From NCBI GenBank assembly GCA_026315105.1, contig CM048746.1, forward strand, positions 352,192,548-352,256,547: a stretch of 64,000 bases of DNA, in the 5' to 3' direction. Positions 21,421 to 31,995 of the stretch are shown here, in pieces (positions within the stretch are counted from its first letter, which is position 1; each line of letters opens with the position of its first letter). Below the pieces are notes generated by a model, which was not told where the DNA came from, did no database searches, and worked only from the letters and a program-made list of their open reading frames with translations. Position numbers and translations under genes: made by a program. Source of the stretch: Locusta migratoria (Eukaryota > Arthropoda > Insecta > Orthoptera > Acrididae).

Positions 21421-22975
21421 CGTTACGCGAGAGAAGAAACTCTGTTGTAATAGGGACTTTGTTACATATGCCTGGATGATTATAATGATCTTACGGTAGG
21501 ACAACGTATTGTATGGTAGTGGTTGTACTAAAAGGACTTCAGCTCTCCAGTGGAGGGGTGAAATCACCTGGAGAGTCTGAAAGTCTAAATGTGGAAGACT
21601 CAAAATCTAAAATTTTCTTCGAGCGTGCACATGTGTAACAGATTATATGTATTGAGCAAATGAAAGTGAGCACGTACTAGCTATTACATTCTTTATGAGC
21701 CTCATATAACACTATTTCCTTCGCTCCTTATCGACTTGCTTCGTAAAACAAAACAAAAATAGTAATATATGGAAGTTATTATGATGAGGACAAAAACAAA
21801 ATGGCGATCAACGTTTATGATACATTACTGTGAAATTTTAATAAATTTGTTGTTTAAACGAAGAGCAGTGAATTCTTGCTTTTGTGTGTATGTGTGTGTG
21901 TTTCATGATGGTCTTATAAAAGGAAGCGGAAAAGTGTTTCTGGGCTCGATAGAGGGTGGCAACGAACGAACAGACTATCTGCTCTCTCTGCATACCGAAC
22001 CAAATTTGTCGACGGGTAAATGACTTTACGGCAGGGGCTGTATAATTAGGCCTACGGCATGCAGCGCGATGAAATTACACGCCAACTGATCCGGAGTTGA
22101 TTCGCGGTTGCTGGCATGCAGTGCTCACGCATGAACAGAACCTCTGCACCTGATGGCTAACATTGCAGCCGCATGAGTTTCCAGATGCACTGTTTATGTT
22201 GTCTGAATCTGTTTCTATACAGTGAGCTAGGTTAAGAGCACATATTTTGTTATGCTATAGAGCTGATATCATGTAGTTTATTGTCAATTTCAAACATTTA
22301 GTGGCACTTTAACAAGCTGTGAGCGATTTTTGTCTGTAACGCCCATGTGTCTTTTTGACTATGCTACACACATGAAAATATCTAAAGAGGCGAAACTGTG
22401 ACGTAATAAATTATTAATAATAAAAAGCCTCTGTAATACAAATAAAAAGGGAGCCAGTTCAGCCTGTTATTGTCTATCAAAAATATTTTATTTCTGTTCA
22501 CCGATTACCCACCACCTAGCCACGAGTCTTGAGACTTGTAGAATTTGTAGTGGCCAAAGTATTCCATTACTAGTGGCTCAATATTTTGTCTAGAATTTAG
22601 TGACAGTTTAACTGCAGCCTTAATGAGTATAGTTGAGTAGCTAAGTAGAAGTATGCAAAACACTATTGGCTCTTACGCGACGTGTCAGACCTCTTGGTAA
22701 TACGTATACCAACAAAGTAGTAGTGAAATAAAGCATACGTTATACATTTGAAGCAGAAATCTATCAGATTTTCATCTCTCTGTATACAGTACTAGATTAA
22801 ACCCACCAGGCGCATTTTTTTGTCGCTGTGTAAATGCCCTTCTCACGTACAACTTCACGGATTATCAAACACTTTTCAACAGTAGGTAGACTCGTTCGCA
22901 AGGAAGATTTTTATCAACAAGTTAATTCCTGTTGGTCCTTGATGTTAATCCGTTTCAAAGTCGGGTCAGTAGTTC
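21421..22975. other. Gene-free stretch
   Basis: The first 180 bp may be more of the preceding LINE. The 84-codon frame at 21769-22023 has no motif. No terminal repeats, tRNA boxes or microsatellites of note were seen. Confidence 0.4.
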
Positions 22976-23490
22976 TGTTCAAATGTTGTTTACCGTATGG
23001 GACTTAAATGCGGGGCCATCAGTCCCTGAACTTACAAACTACTTAGGTAAAGCAGTCAACAATCCGAAGATTGGTTTGAACACCACAGTGCTTTACTAGG
23101 CATGGCCCCTTTTGGAGGTGGTATGCCGTTGCCTTCCTCCGACCTTCGAACTGACTTACCCAGCCAGTTATAGGGGGACCTACAGTTTAACGTGGGTTCC
23201 GAACCACGGTGCTACTCGGTATTTTTCACATGAGCAATACTGCCAGAGGTGAAAGAAGTGGAAAGTGACAGATAAAATTCCTAGGACCTGGTGGGGATCT
23301 AACCCGCGACCTTTGGATTTGTAGTCTGGCACTCTACCACTGTGCAACCGAGGCGCACACAAACTACTTATAAACTAACTTATACTAAAGATAACACGAA
23401 CATCTATGCCCAAGTTGGGATTCGAGCCCCCGACGTGAAACGGTCTCGCGCATCGGAGCATAGCGCCTCAATACGCTCGGCCACTTCGCG
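22976..23490 (-). mobile_element. SINE-1-like copy split by another SINE
   Basis: The left part (22976-23045) is the reverse complement of the SINE 3' end: TTCAAATGTT, GTATGGGACTTAAATGCGGG, CCATCAGTCCCTGAACTTAC. The right part (23359-23490) continues with AAACTACTTATAAACTAACT, the B-box region TGGGATTCGAGCCCCCGACG and the 5' head ending TCGGCCACTTCGCG. The two parts are separated by a 313-bp insertion flanked by ACAAACTACTTA. Confidence 0.85.
23046..23358 (-). mobile_element. tRNA-derived SINE-3 inserted in a SINE-1-like copy
   Basis: It is flanked by the 12-bp direct repeat ACAAACTACTTA (23034-23045 and 23359-23370). On the minus strand it starts with a tRNA-like head, TGCGCCTCGGTTGCACAGTG, GTAGAGTGCCAGACTACAAA and B box GGTCGCGGGTTAGATCCCC, and continues into a body containing GGAGGAAGGCAACGGCATAC (minus strand). 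Only one copy is seen here. The 5' tRNA-like end lies at the right, so the SINE inserted in the same orientation as its host. Confidence 0.85.
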
Positions 23491-23913
23491 TGGTAGTAGC
23501 TCTGTAACTGAATAAATGATCCCATGAAGGTTATTTAAAATTATTGTTTGTTGCGTGGTTCCTTACTCCAAAAGGCAGACGGATGCAATGCGATTAATGG
23601 ACGCCACGTGGAACATATCCGAAAGCACTTGTTTATTACGTTTACTTAAGTAATCTAGGAGCCATTCATATATTTGGGTACCTATTCGATAATCTCGTAC
23701 CTTTGTTAGCTCTCTGTAGCGTGGTACCGTGTCAAATACGCTTCGGAAGTCGAGAAATATTCATTCTGCCTGTTGATATTCTTCCATAACACGCAAGATG
23801 TCAGAGAGAAAAGGGGAAGCTGGGTTTCGCACGATCGCTCGCGTGTCAAACGCATCATGAAAACGCATTCGTTGAGCCACGTAGAAACCATTATCAAGAC
23901 GCAGTATTACGTG
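23491..23913 (-). pseudogene. CR1-like LINE reverse transcriptase fragment
   Basis: On the minus strand the readable part (about 23910-23690) gives RERSCETQLPLFSLTSCVLW, EYFSTSEAYLTRYHATES and related text. These correspond to the block before and at the first catalytic Asp of the CR1-like family, which the copy at 29.8-30.0 kb shows better as CETQLALFSHDILRAMDEGQ and VFLDFKKAFDAV. Here the catalytic Asp-containing phrase has decayed. The left limit is unclear. A SINE-1 begins at 23925, with its target duplication in this LINE. Confidence 0.65.
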
Positions 23914-23924
23914 GCTGCGTGTCA

Positions 23925-24122
23925 AAATGTTCAAAAGTTTGTATAGTCTATGGGACTTAACTACGGAGACATCAGTCCCTAAACTTACAAACTACTTATG
24001 AACTACTTACGAACTAGAACGGCACAAATATCCTTGACCGAGGGGGGATTCGAACCCCCGACCGTAGTGGCCGTGCAGACCGTGACTGGAGCGCCTCAGT
24101 CTCCTCGGCCACCGCGGCCTGC
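23925..24122 (-). mobile_element. SINE-1, full length, with target-site duplication
   Basis: 198 bp, minus orientation. The direct repeats GCTGCGTGTCA (23914-23924 and 24123-24133) are exact. The plus strand shows GGATTCGAACCCCCGACCGT (B box), GACTGGAGCGCCTCAGTCTC and GGCCACCGCGGCCTGC at the tRNA-like end. An intact B box and exact target duplication suggest a recent insertion. Confidence 0.95.
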
Positions 24123-24269
24123 GCTGCGTGTCACATTGTGTATTCGACTACACTCTCTGTAACAAAGTATGACTGAGTAAATAGTCTCTATCGTTTAAAA
24201 CATACATTTACGGACATAAATTCATTAGAGTTTTCTTGTTTCGTATCCTCTCTTCGATTAATCAAATCA

Positions 24270-24442
24270 TTGTAAATCTAGGGGACTTAATTTCTTTGAT
24301 TATTAGTCCATAGGCTTAAAATTAATTTAAAACAAGGATAACATCCACGCCCATGCCCGAGGGACGACTCGAACCTCCGAGGGAGAACAGCCACGCGTTC
24401 CTCAGCAAGGCGCCTTAGAGGGCTCGTCCACTCGACCGCGGC
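24270..24442 (-). mobile_element. SINE-2 copy, diverged
   Basis: The plus strand shows ATGCCCGAGGGACGACTCGA, ACCTCCGAGGGAGAACAGCC, AAGGCGCCTTAGAGGGCTCG and ACTCGACCGCGGC, the reverse complement of a SINE-2 tRNA-like head. The 3' body (GGGGACTTAATTTCTTTGAT) is weakly conserved. Confidence 0.75.
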
Positions 24443-25017
24443 TCTTCGTTTAATCCCTAGGGCTTGTAAGAGGTGGAAGAAATCACTATGTATATGTGAT
24501 GTCTGTCATTCGGACTTGCGAACGTGTACCTCCCATCAATCAACAGACAAAGGAATTTAAGACGTCAGCTTCCAGTGGTCATTCAAATAAATTAATGGGA
24601 AAAGTTGAAAATTTGTGCCCTGCCGGGAAAGTGTGAGAGGTTCCCAAGTAGATTTTTAGATATTTCTTTGCCCTTGCCTTACCACGCTAATATATTAAAG
24701 AAATTTCTTTCCTTTATTACGTACCATACTTCTGACAATACTTCTTCTACCGAGTAATATGTTGTCTTCTTCTTTCTACGTGCGGCATGCGCACTTTCAC
24801 TTGTAAGACATCAGAATTCTTTCTGCTCCATTCCAAGGTTTTGATTAAAAGCTTTAAGTTTTGATGCAAAGTTTATTGCTCAGTTCTGGAAATTGTCAGT
24901 ACTTTCGTCACTCTTTATTCACTCTCTCGGTTTGCGGCCATTAACCAACAGGTCCTCGTAGTTGAGAATTTTCATATGACGGCAGGCCTGCTAGGGTAAC
25001 AAGCGCGGCCTCGGTGA
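24443..25017. other. Gene-free stretch
   Basis: No feature is recognised before the tRNA-like sequence at 25018. Confidence 0.4.
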
Positions 25018-25100
25018 TCACTGCGAGCCCAATGGCGTAGTGGTCAGTACGACTGCCTAGTTAGCAGGAAGATCTGGGTTCGAATTCCGGATGATTTAAT
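25018..25100 (+). repeat. tRNA-like sequence (SINE-4 head)
   Basis: It contains AATGGCGTAGTGGTCAGTAC (A-box side), a CTGCCTAGTTAGCAGG stem-loop in the anticodon-arm position and GGGTTCGAATTCCGG (B box). It resembles the heads at 61.39-61.45 and 61.90-61.95 kb. The acceptor ends do not pair well, so it is a SINE head or a tRNA pseudogene rather than a working gene. Confidence 0.65.
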
Positions 25101-25949
25101 TTTAAGCATTATTGTCAGTTTTTATTCCGTGACTGTTAATGTAGAATAAAGCGAACCTGGCTTTAGTTATTAAAATCTTATTTATTGATGCATGATGCAA
25201 TTCGTGACCTCACGACTCCTCTTCAGGTGCCTCTTTGGTCATTAGTAATTGATATTCTTTTAAAGAATTACGGGTCCATCAAAATCAATTATGAATTTAA
25301 CACGGTACAGAAGTATAGAGATTTAAAAGTCAACTTACTGATTAGCAGTGTTGCTTACCGTATCTGATGCACCACGAAATATGAGCATTTTCTGCTTTGT
25401 AGTACATTTCTGGGTATTAATAAACGTCTTTACAGACACCTATTGATTTGTAGCACATTGTGAAATCATGATGTAAGGACCTACAGCTATGATGATATTC
25501 TACTTTTATATTACAGAAATGTTCCATACATACAAAGAGGTTCTATTTCATTTAAAGTACATAAAAATCTCGTGTTTTTAAAATAAGATGTAGATTTGTT
25601 ATGTTATTGTTAATACATTATACATTTATAAAATGATATTACTTCGTTAGAGACTTGCAGAAATATTAATTGTCGCTGCAGGTTGGCAACTGGTTGTAAT
25701 GGTAACTATTTGTGTCACCAGGAGAAAATAATTTTTTGAGATTGCTGTTGAAACTGTAGCTGCTAATTTTTGTTTGTTCATTTAATAATTTTTCAGTAAA
25801 TCTTTTTATGTAACATTATTTCTAACTGTTCCAGTAGATCATGTTTTTTGAATTTACTTGGATGTTGAGTCCTGTTAGGCTACTATGGATATCACTTAGT
25901 CTTTCGTTATTGAGGTGTACGTGGTTAATTATTCCGGATTTGTCAAAAT
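25101..25949. other. AT-rich gap
   Basis: No gene is recognised. Part of it may be the degraded 3' side of the minus-strand Penelope-like element that starts near 25950, but no GIY-YIG motif could be read. Confidence 0.35.
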
Positions 25950-27060
25950 GAATTAGTCTCAAAGCAGTAGTGACTTATTTGTACGTGTGTGGAAAGTTCT
26001 TTCAGTTTGCACATATAAAAAACGCTGCAGCTGTTACATTATAATTTATATATCCCTCTGTGATCAGTAGTTTGAGTATTTTTGCTCACTGTGTGTGGTA
26101 AGTGGTACCCCAATTTCTTATTAGAGGAGAAAGGTACTGTAATGTCGGTGTTCTTGTATTAGTTGGCAACTTTTGTGATGCTGTCCCTAAACAGGGAATA
26201 CTTGTAGAGATCTGTTTTGTAAGTCATGGTAGCTTCTATTTTACTTTATAGGTTATCAACTGATTTTTCAGATGTACCCATCATTTGATGCAAGTGATTT
26301 GATTGTATCAATTTCTTCTTTTAGTATTTCAGGCTTTAAAGGTGCTGTGTGTCCTCTATGCAGCATTGACCTAAATGCTACATATTTGTATGTATTTACA
26401 GGGTGCGAAGCTTGATGTATTGTGACATCAGTGTAAGCTGGTTTTCTGCATTGTAAGAATTATGTTCTTGTTGCTCATTCCTAATTGTGCTCTCTAAGAA
26501 ATTAGTGAAGATGTTTGTTTCATGATCAGTTGTGAATTTTATTTTATTTTATATGTTATTTATTTTTTGTGAATTGAATTGAAAAATGTAAGAATTTCTT
26601 CAAGTTCAACTTTAGTAGTACCAAATAGGAGTGGAATGTCATCCACATATCTTCTGTGATAATCAAATTTTGCTGTAAGTTAATTTTTTCCTCTAAATAA
26701 ATTATTTTCTAGGTTTCAGATGAATACGTCAGTTAGAAAGTTTGACTAGCTTTTACCCATAGTTAAACTTTCTTTGTGCTGGTAGATTTTATTATTGAAT
26801 GAGAGTAGCTGTGGGGTAGCAGGCCTACTAATTTCAGTAGATTTACTGATTCTGAAATCACTCGTATGTTTAGGATTTTGTGTTTTGTAAAGTATTCTCT
26901 GATAATTTCTATTGTCTTTTGAGCGAGTACATTTGTGAAGATATTGGAAATTTTAAATGTTGCAAATCTGTCTTATCTGGGGATTTTTACGTTTTTGAGA
27001 ACGCATTTGGTATATTTTACTTTGTAGGTGGTTTCAAAAGTGGAAAATTCTCTGAGAATA
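25950..27060 (-). pseudogene. Penelope-like element reverse transcriptase relic
   Basis: Penelope-like elements encode a telomerase-related reverse transcriptase. On the minus strand in successive frames: NIFTNVLAQKTIEIIRE (near 26950), NKIYQHKESLTMGKS (near 26770; the usual QxxGxxMGSPLSP block, decayed), RYVDDIPLLFGTTKVELEEI (near 26660-26600; catalytic YVDD intact), then CRKPAYTDVTIHQASHPVNT and YVAFRSMLHRGHTAPLKPE (near 26455-26340). The order is diagnostic of Penelope-like elements. Stops and shifts are frequent. No GIY-YIG endonuclease was found downstream. The lineage differs from the element at 49.3-50.9 kb, whose corresponding box reads HVDNT. Confidence 0.75.
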
Positions 27061-27419
27061 TTATTTAACAGGTGTATATGCAGGTGTACTCTTGGAATTA
27101 ACAATCAGCCTATTTTCCCACTGATTTATTTCAGCGCCCAGCGGCATCTAGCGTCCTCAATTTTGTTGTGTGCTGTTTGTAGAAGATTTCATTCCATGAT
27201 TAGCTTAGGTTAGATTAATACTTGATCCATAGATCATATATACGACTTTTCGCAATGATGTAGATCGTGTCAGTTTAATAAATGGTGTCTATGCATGACA
27301 CTCAGTATTTTAAGGACTTTTATGTTATAATTTTTTAAATATATATATTTGTATTTTTATGTATTTTTAGCGAAATTTCTTAGTTTTACAAAAAATTCAT
27401 CTAAGTGTAGAAGGAATTG
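27061..27419. other. AT-rich gap between two minus-strand retroelements
   Basis: The sequence is T-rich and may hold decayed LINE or Penelope sequence. Nothing is firmly recognised. Confidence 0.35.
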
Positions 27420-27960
27420 CCATTCAGAAATTCTTTTAATTTCTTTTTAAAAACTAGTTTGTCAGACTTTTCAATTGGAAGATACATATTGAACGTTTCA
27501 AAAGATCTTCAATGTGTTTCTTCCAATTCAAACCCTGATTAATGCAAAACACCTAATAATTTTGAATATTCTACCTTAGCTACAGATTTTTGTTCAAAGA
27601 CTATATCTATTAATCATGTTATGTCGTTTACTGTATGAAACTGAATATATTGGGTTTTATCAAATTTTCTGAAAGACATAATATACAATTTCATCAGTTA
27701 ATTCCTTTAAGTCAGGCGTGATAGCTATACTTGTATCGTCAGCCAAAAGCTTAGAATCTTAGTGAATTTAGAATGAAAATTCATTTATATATATTAAGAA
27801 CAGAAAAGGACCCAGGATCGAACCTTGTGGTACCCCAATTTTATAGTTCTCCAGTTAGAGGAATTAATTGTTTCTTCCATATTATGTGAACTGATTATTT
27901 CAACTTCCAGTAAAGTATGATTTAAAATATCTGTGCACTGTCCCACCCATACCACAATAC
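27420..27960 (-). pseudogene. LINE reverse transcriptase fragment (CR1/Jockey group)
   Basis: On the minus strand: GVPQGSILGPFLFLIYINEF (near 27835-27780), LLADDTSIAITPDLKELTDE (catalytic ADD near 27740), and, after frame changes, an FKIIRCFALIRV-type relic of the FLGVxID motif. Stops are scattered. The same family is at 47.9-48.3 and 58.0-59.0 kb and supplies the unit of the tandem array at 51.9-52.7 kb. It lies directly 3' of a different, CR1-like minus-strand LINE. Confidence 0.7.
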
Positions 27961-27984
27961 TTAAGCTTATCTAGAAGAATCCCA

Positions 27985-29445
27985 TGATTCTACATGTACA
28001 TCCACACTCCACAAGCCACCCGACGGTGTGTGGCGGAGGGTACCTTGATTACCACTATCGGTTCTCCCTTCTAACCCACTCTCGTATTCTTCGCGGAAAG
28101 AAAGATCCTCGGTAAGCCTCTGTGTGAGCTCTAATCTCTCTGATTTTATCATCATGATATTTTCGTGAGATATACGTAGGAGGGAGCAATATACTGCTAG
28201 AAACTTCGACAGAAGTCTGTACCGAGCTACAGAGCGTCTCTCTTGCAGAGTCTTCCACTGGAGTTTTCGACCTCCGTAACGCTTTCTCGATTACTAAATG
28301 TTCCTGTAACGAATCGCGCTGCTCTACCTCCTTTATGATCCCCACCAGGTACGCACCCACACCGGTAAGCAGTATTCAAGCAGAGGGCGAACAAGTGTAC
28401 TGTAACCTACTACCTTTGTTTTCGGACTGAATTTTCTTGGGATTCTTCTAATTAATCTCAGTGTGGCATCTGCTTTATCGGCGATTAATTTTATATGGTC
28501 GTTCCATTTTAAATTACTCCTAATGAATACTCCCAGTTACGTTATGGAATTAACTGCTTCCAGTTGCTGATCTGCTATAGTGTAGCTAAATGATGAAGGA
28601 CCTTTCTTTCTTTGTATTCGTAAAACATTACAGTTGTCTACATTGTCATTCAATTGCCATTCCCTGGACCATGCGTCAATTCGTTGTAGATCCTCCTGCA
28701 TATCAATACAATTTTCCATTTGTACAACCTCTCTATATACTACAGCATCATCCGCAAAAAGCCTCAGTGAACTTCCGATGTTATCCGCAAGATCATTTAT
28801 ATATATCGTGAACAGCAACGGACCCACGACACTCCCCTGTGGCACACCTGACATAACTCCTACTTCGGAAGACTTCTCTCCATTGTGAATGACCTGCTGC
28901 TTTCTGTTATACGGGAATTCCTCAATCTAATCACACAATTGGTCTGATAGACCATTTGCTCTTACTTTGTTCATTAAACGTTTGTGGCGAACTGTATAAA
29001 ACGCCTTGCGGAAGTCGAGAAACACAGCATCTACCTGAGAACACGTGTCTATGGCCCTCTGAGACTCCTGGACGAATAGCGCAAGTGGGTTTCACACGAA
29101 CGCCTTTTTCGAAACCCATGCTGATTCCTACAGAGCAATTCCTAGTCTCGAGAAATTTCATTACATTCGAACATAATACATGTTCCAAAATTCTACAACT
29201 GACCGACGTTAGAGATATAGGCTCATAGTTCTGCACATCTGTTCGAGGACCCTTCTTAAAAACGGGGATGACCTGCGCCATTTTCCAATCTTTCGGAACG
29301 CTATGCTCTTCTAGAGACCTACGATACACCACTGCGAGAAGGGGGTCCAGTTCCTTCGTGTACTCTGTGTAAAAACGAACTGGTATCCCATCAGGTCCTG
29401 CGGCCTATCCTCTTTTGAGCGATTTTAATTGTTTTTCTATCCCTC
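27985..29445 (-). pseudogene. CR1-like LINE, reverse transcriptase to 3' end
   Basis: On the minus strand: AGPDGIPVRFYTE (near 29400), VPKDWKMAQVIPVFKKGPRT, SGVPQGSVVGPLLFTIYIND (near 28850), LRLFADDAVVYREV (near 28760; catalytic ADD intact), IDAWSREWQLNDNVDNCNVL, and a C-terminal stretch ILLPPTYISRKYHDDKIREI (near 28170). The 3' end is the reverse complement of GTACATCCACACTCCACAAG near 27990. Several frame shifts are present. The endonuclease is missing, with truncation just before AGPDGIP. A sister LINE begins about 20 bp away on the plus strand, cut at the same motif. Confidence 0.85.
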
Positions 29446-29464
29446 TGTCAATTATTTAGATATC

Positions 29465-30957
29465 TGCAATTTTATAATCTGTGCGACAATCTAGGGAAGG
29501 AAATGAAATAACCTGTGTCCTCGTTTGGATACAAAAGTCTGCTGGTCCGGATGGAATACCAGTTCGGTTTTACAAAGACTATTCTGCGACGTTGGCACCC
29601 TACTTAGCTTGCATTTATCGCGAATCTTTAATTCAGCGCAAAGTTCCTAGTGATTGGAAAAAAGCGCAGGTGACTCCCGTTTATAAGAAAGGAAAGAGAA
29701 CTGACCCATACAATTACAGGCCAATATCGTTCAGTTTCATGTAGAATTTTGGAGAATATTCTCAGTTCGAATATAATAAATTTCCTTGAAACGGAAAAGC
29801 TTCTTTCCATGGAATCAGCACGGGTTTAGGAAACATCTTTCATGTGAAACTCAGCTTGCCCTTTTCTCACATGACATCTTGCGAGCCATGGATGAAGGGC
29901 AACAGGCGGATTGTGTTTTTCTCGACTTCAAAAAGGCGTTCGACGCGGTGCTACACTGCAGACTGCTAACGAAGATACGAGCTTATGGAATAGGTTCACA
30001 GATTTGTGACTAGCTAGAGGACTTCCTAAGTAATAGAACGCAATACGTTGTTCTCGACGGCGAGTGTTCATCAGAGACGAGTGTATCGTCAGGCGTGCCC
30101 CAGGGGAGTGTGATAGGACCGCTATTATTTTCTATCTATATAATGATGATGCTGAGGTATATGGGAGGGTGTCGTCTGTAACTGACTGTAATAGCATACA
30201 GGATGACTTAGACAAAATTTCTAGTTGGTGCGAAGAATGGCAGCTAGCTCTCAATGTAGAAAAATTGAAGGTGATGCGCATGAGTAGAAAAAAACAATCC
30301 CATAATGTTCGAATACAGCATTAGTAGTGAGCTTCTTGATGCTGTCGCGTCGTTCAAATATCTTGGCGTAACATTGCAGAGCGATATGAAGTGGAACGAA
30401 CATGTAAGGAGAGTTGTAAGGCGGATAGCCGACTTCGGTTTATTGGGAGAATTTTGGGAAGATATACTTCATCCGTAAAGGAGACCGCGTATAAAACGCT
30501 TGTACGACGTCTTGAGTATTGCTCAAGTGTTTGGCACCCGCAGCAGATCAGTTTAAAGGAAGACATAGGGGCGGTTCGGAGACGAGCAGCTAGATTTGTT
30601 ACCGGTAGGTTCGACCAATGCGCGAGTGTCACGGAAATGCTCCGGCAACTCAATTGAGGATCGCTGGAAGAAAGACGACGTTCTTTTCGTGAATTTCTGT
30701 TAAGTAAATTTAGAGGGCCGGAATTTGAAGCTGAGTGTAGTACGATCTTGCTGACGCCTACTTAAATTTCGCGTAAACATCACAAAGACAAGATAAGAGA
30801 AATTAAGGCTCGTACGGAGGCATATTGGCATTCTTTTTTTCCTCGTTCAATTTGGGAGTGGAATAGGAAAGGAAATGCCTAGTAGTGGTACAGTGTACCC
30901 TCCGCCACGCACCTTACGATGAATTGCGGAGTATGTATGTAGATGTAGATGTAGATA
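29465..30957 (+). pseudogene. CR1-like LINE, reverse transcriptase to 3' end
   Basis: On the plus strand: SAGPDGIPVRFYKDYSA (near 29540), VPSDWKKAQVTPVYKKGKRT, YNYRPISFSFM, CETQLALFSHDILRAMDEGQ, VFLDFKKAFDAV (first catalytic Asp, near 29930), SSGVPQGSVIGPLLFSIYI (near 30090). A small deletion at about 30140 removes the residues between IYI and DDAEVYGRVSS, so only DD of the catalytic box remains. After that come WQLALNVEKLKVMRMSRKK, a thumb region, and the 3' end CTCCGCCACGCACCTTACGA with GTAGATGTAGATGTAGAT. Frame shifts near 29740, 30325 and 30420 also kill it. Confidence 0.85.
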
Positions 30958-31797
30958 TAGCCGCAAACAAAATAATATGAAACACAAAAGCATGGTTTGC
31001 TCGTAGCCGAGCACGCTCATTGTTGTGAGCGCGCGACCGTCTATACAGGTAGAACGTGAAAGATGGTCTCTGTGGAGCTGAGGCGCCCAGAATCCGGCCG
31101 CAGTGTCTCGCTTGTGTTCGCTGGCTTGAGGGCGCGGGTGGATGGGAGAGGGGGAGGGAAGGACTCAGCTCCCCCCGCCTCCCCCTCCCCCAGCCTGGAG
31201 GCCTGCATTAATGCGGCCCGGGGCGCGGCCTTCGATCTGCGCCATCGCTTTTTATCTCGGATTTCTGGTACATTAACTCGTGGAGAGACCGCGGATATAC
31301 GGCCGTCTAGCGAGCCTGGGGTCGCGTCCAGGCGGCAGGCGTGAGCAACACCGTTTACCGGTGTGTCCTCCCACCCTCTCAGTCCCCTATACGAGGATAA
31401 ACTGCTGCCACACACCACCAAAGACACGGCCGTGCTTTTATTCATATATCCGGCATCCTCTTCTCCCAGGTTAAATCCTACTCCACCTCTAGCCGATTGG
31501 AAAAGCGTTGTTCGGCAGTATTTCCTGATTCCCCTCCCCCTCTACCTTTCCTCTTTCCTCTCACTCCCTTTTTCACGTACCACGCCTCCCAACCCGGCAC
31601 CTTTTTTCTACTTCTGAAGATGTTTGGGAAGCACTGTGCAACAATAAATAAGCACAAATGTCTCTTCCTCTTTGCATAACTGTTTCAACCAACAAACTTA
31701 AATTCCATTGATTGGTTAAATCCGAGTTATAGCGCTCTTTGCGGTAACCTGTGTGAACTCGGCCGCCATATGTTTTGTGGTCAGTATACTTGAGAGG
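30958..31797. other. GC-rich patch with pyrimidine-rich right half
   Basis: From about 31010 to 31400 the DNA is strongly GC- and CpG-rich with a C/G-run zone at 31140-31195. From 31450 to 31620 it is pyrimidine-rich, with CAATAAATAA near 31641 that could act as a polyadenylation signal. Open frames on both strands (up to 134 codons) lack domains. It may be the leader or terminal repeat of an unidentified retroelement. Confidence 0.4.
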
Positions 31798-31798
31798 T

Positions 31799-31995
31799 TG
31801 TTCAAATGTTTGTTAAGCTTAAGGGACTTAACTGCGGGGTCATCAGTCCCTAAACTTACAAACTACTTATGAACTACCTTATACTAAAGACGACACAAAT
31901 ATACATGCCCGAGGGGGGATTCGAACCCCAGACCGTAGCGGCCATGCAGACTGTGACTGGCGCGCCGCAGACCGCTCGGCCACTGTGGCTGGCAC
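31799..31995 (-). mobile_element. SINE-1 copy
   Basis: Minus orientation. The plus strand starts TTCAAATGTTTGTTAAGCTT and ends with GACCGCTCGGCCACTGTGGC. The B-box region GGGGGGATTCGAACCCCAGA is nearly intact. ACTTGA occurs on both sides, but it is too short to call a target duplication. Confidence 0.9.

Noticed and set aside
25018..25100. tRNA gene
   Set aside because: The boxes are good but the acceptor stem does not pair and related heads occur in SINE contexts. The same holds for the tRNA-like parts at 3.04, 8.93, 42.19, 59.29, 61.39 and 61.90 kb.
30958..31620. Solo LTR of a Gypsy-type element
   Set aside because: A polyadenylation-like signal and GC-rich leader are suggestive, but no TG..CA ends, target duplication, primer-binding site or second copy was found.
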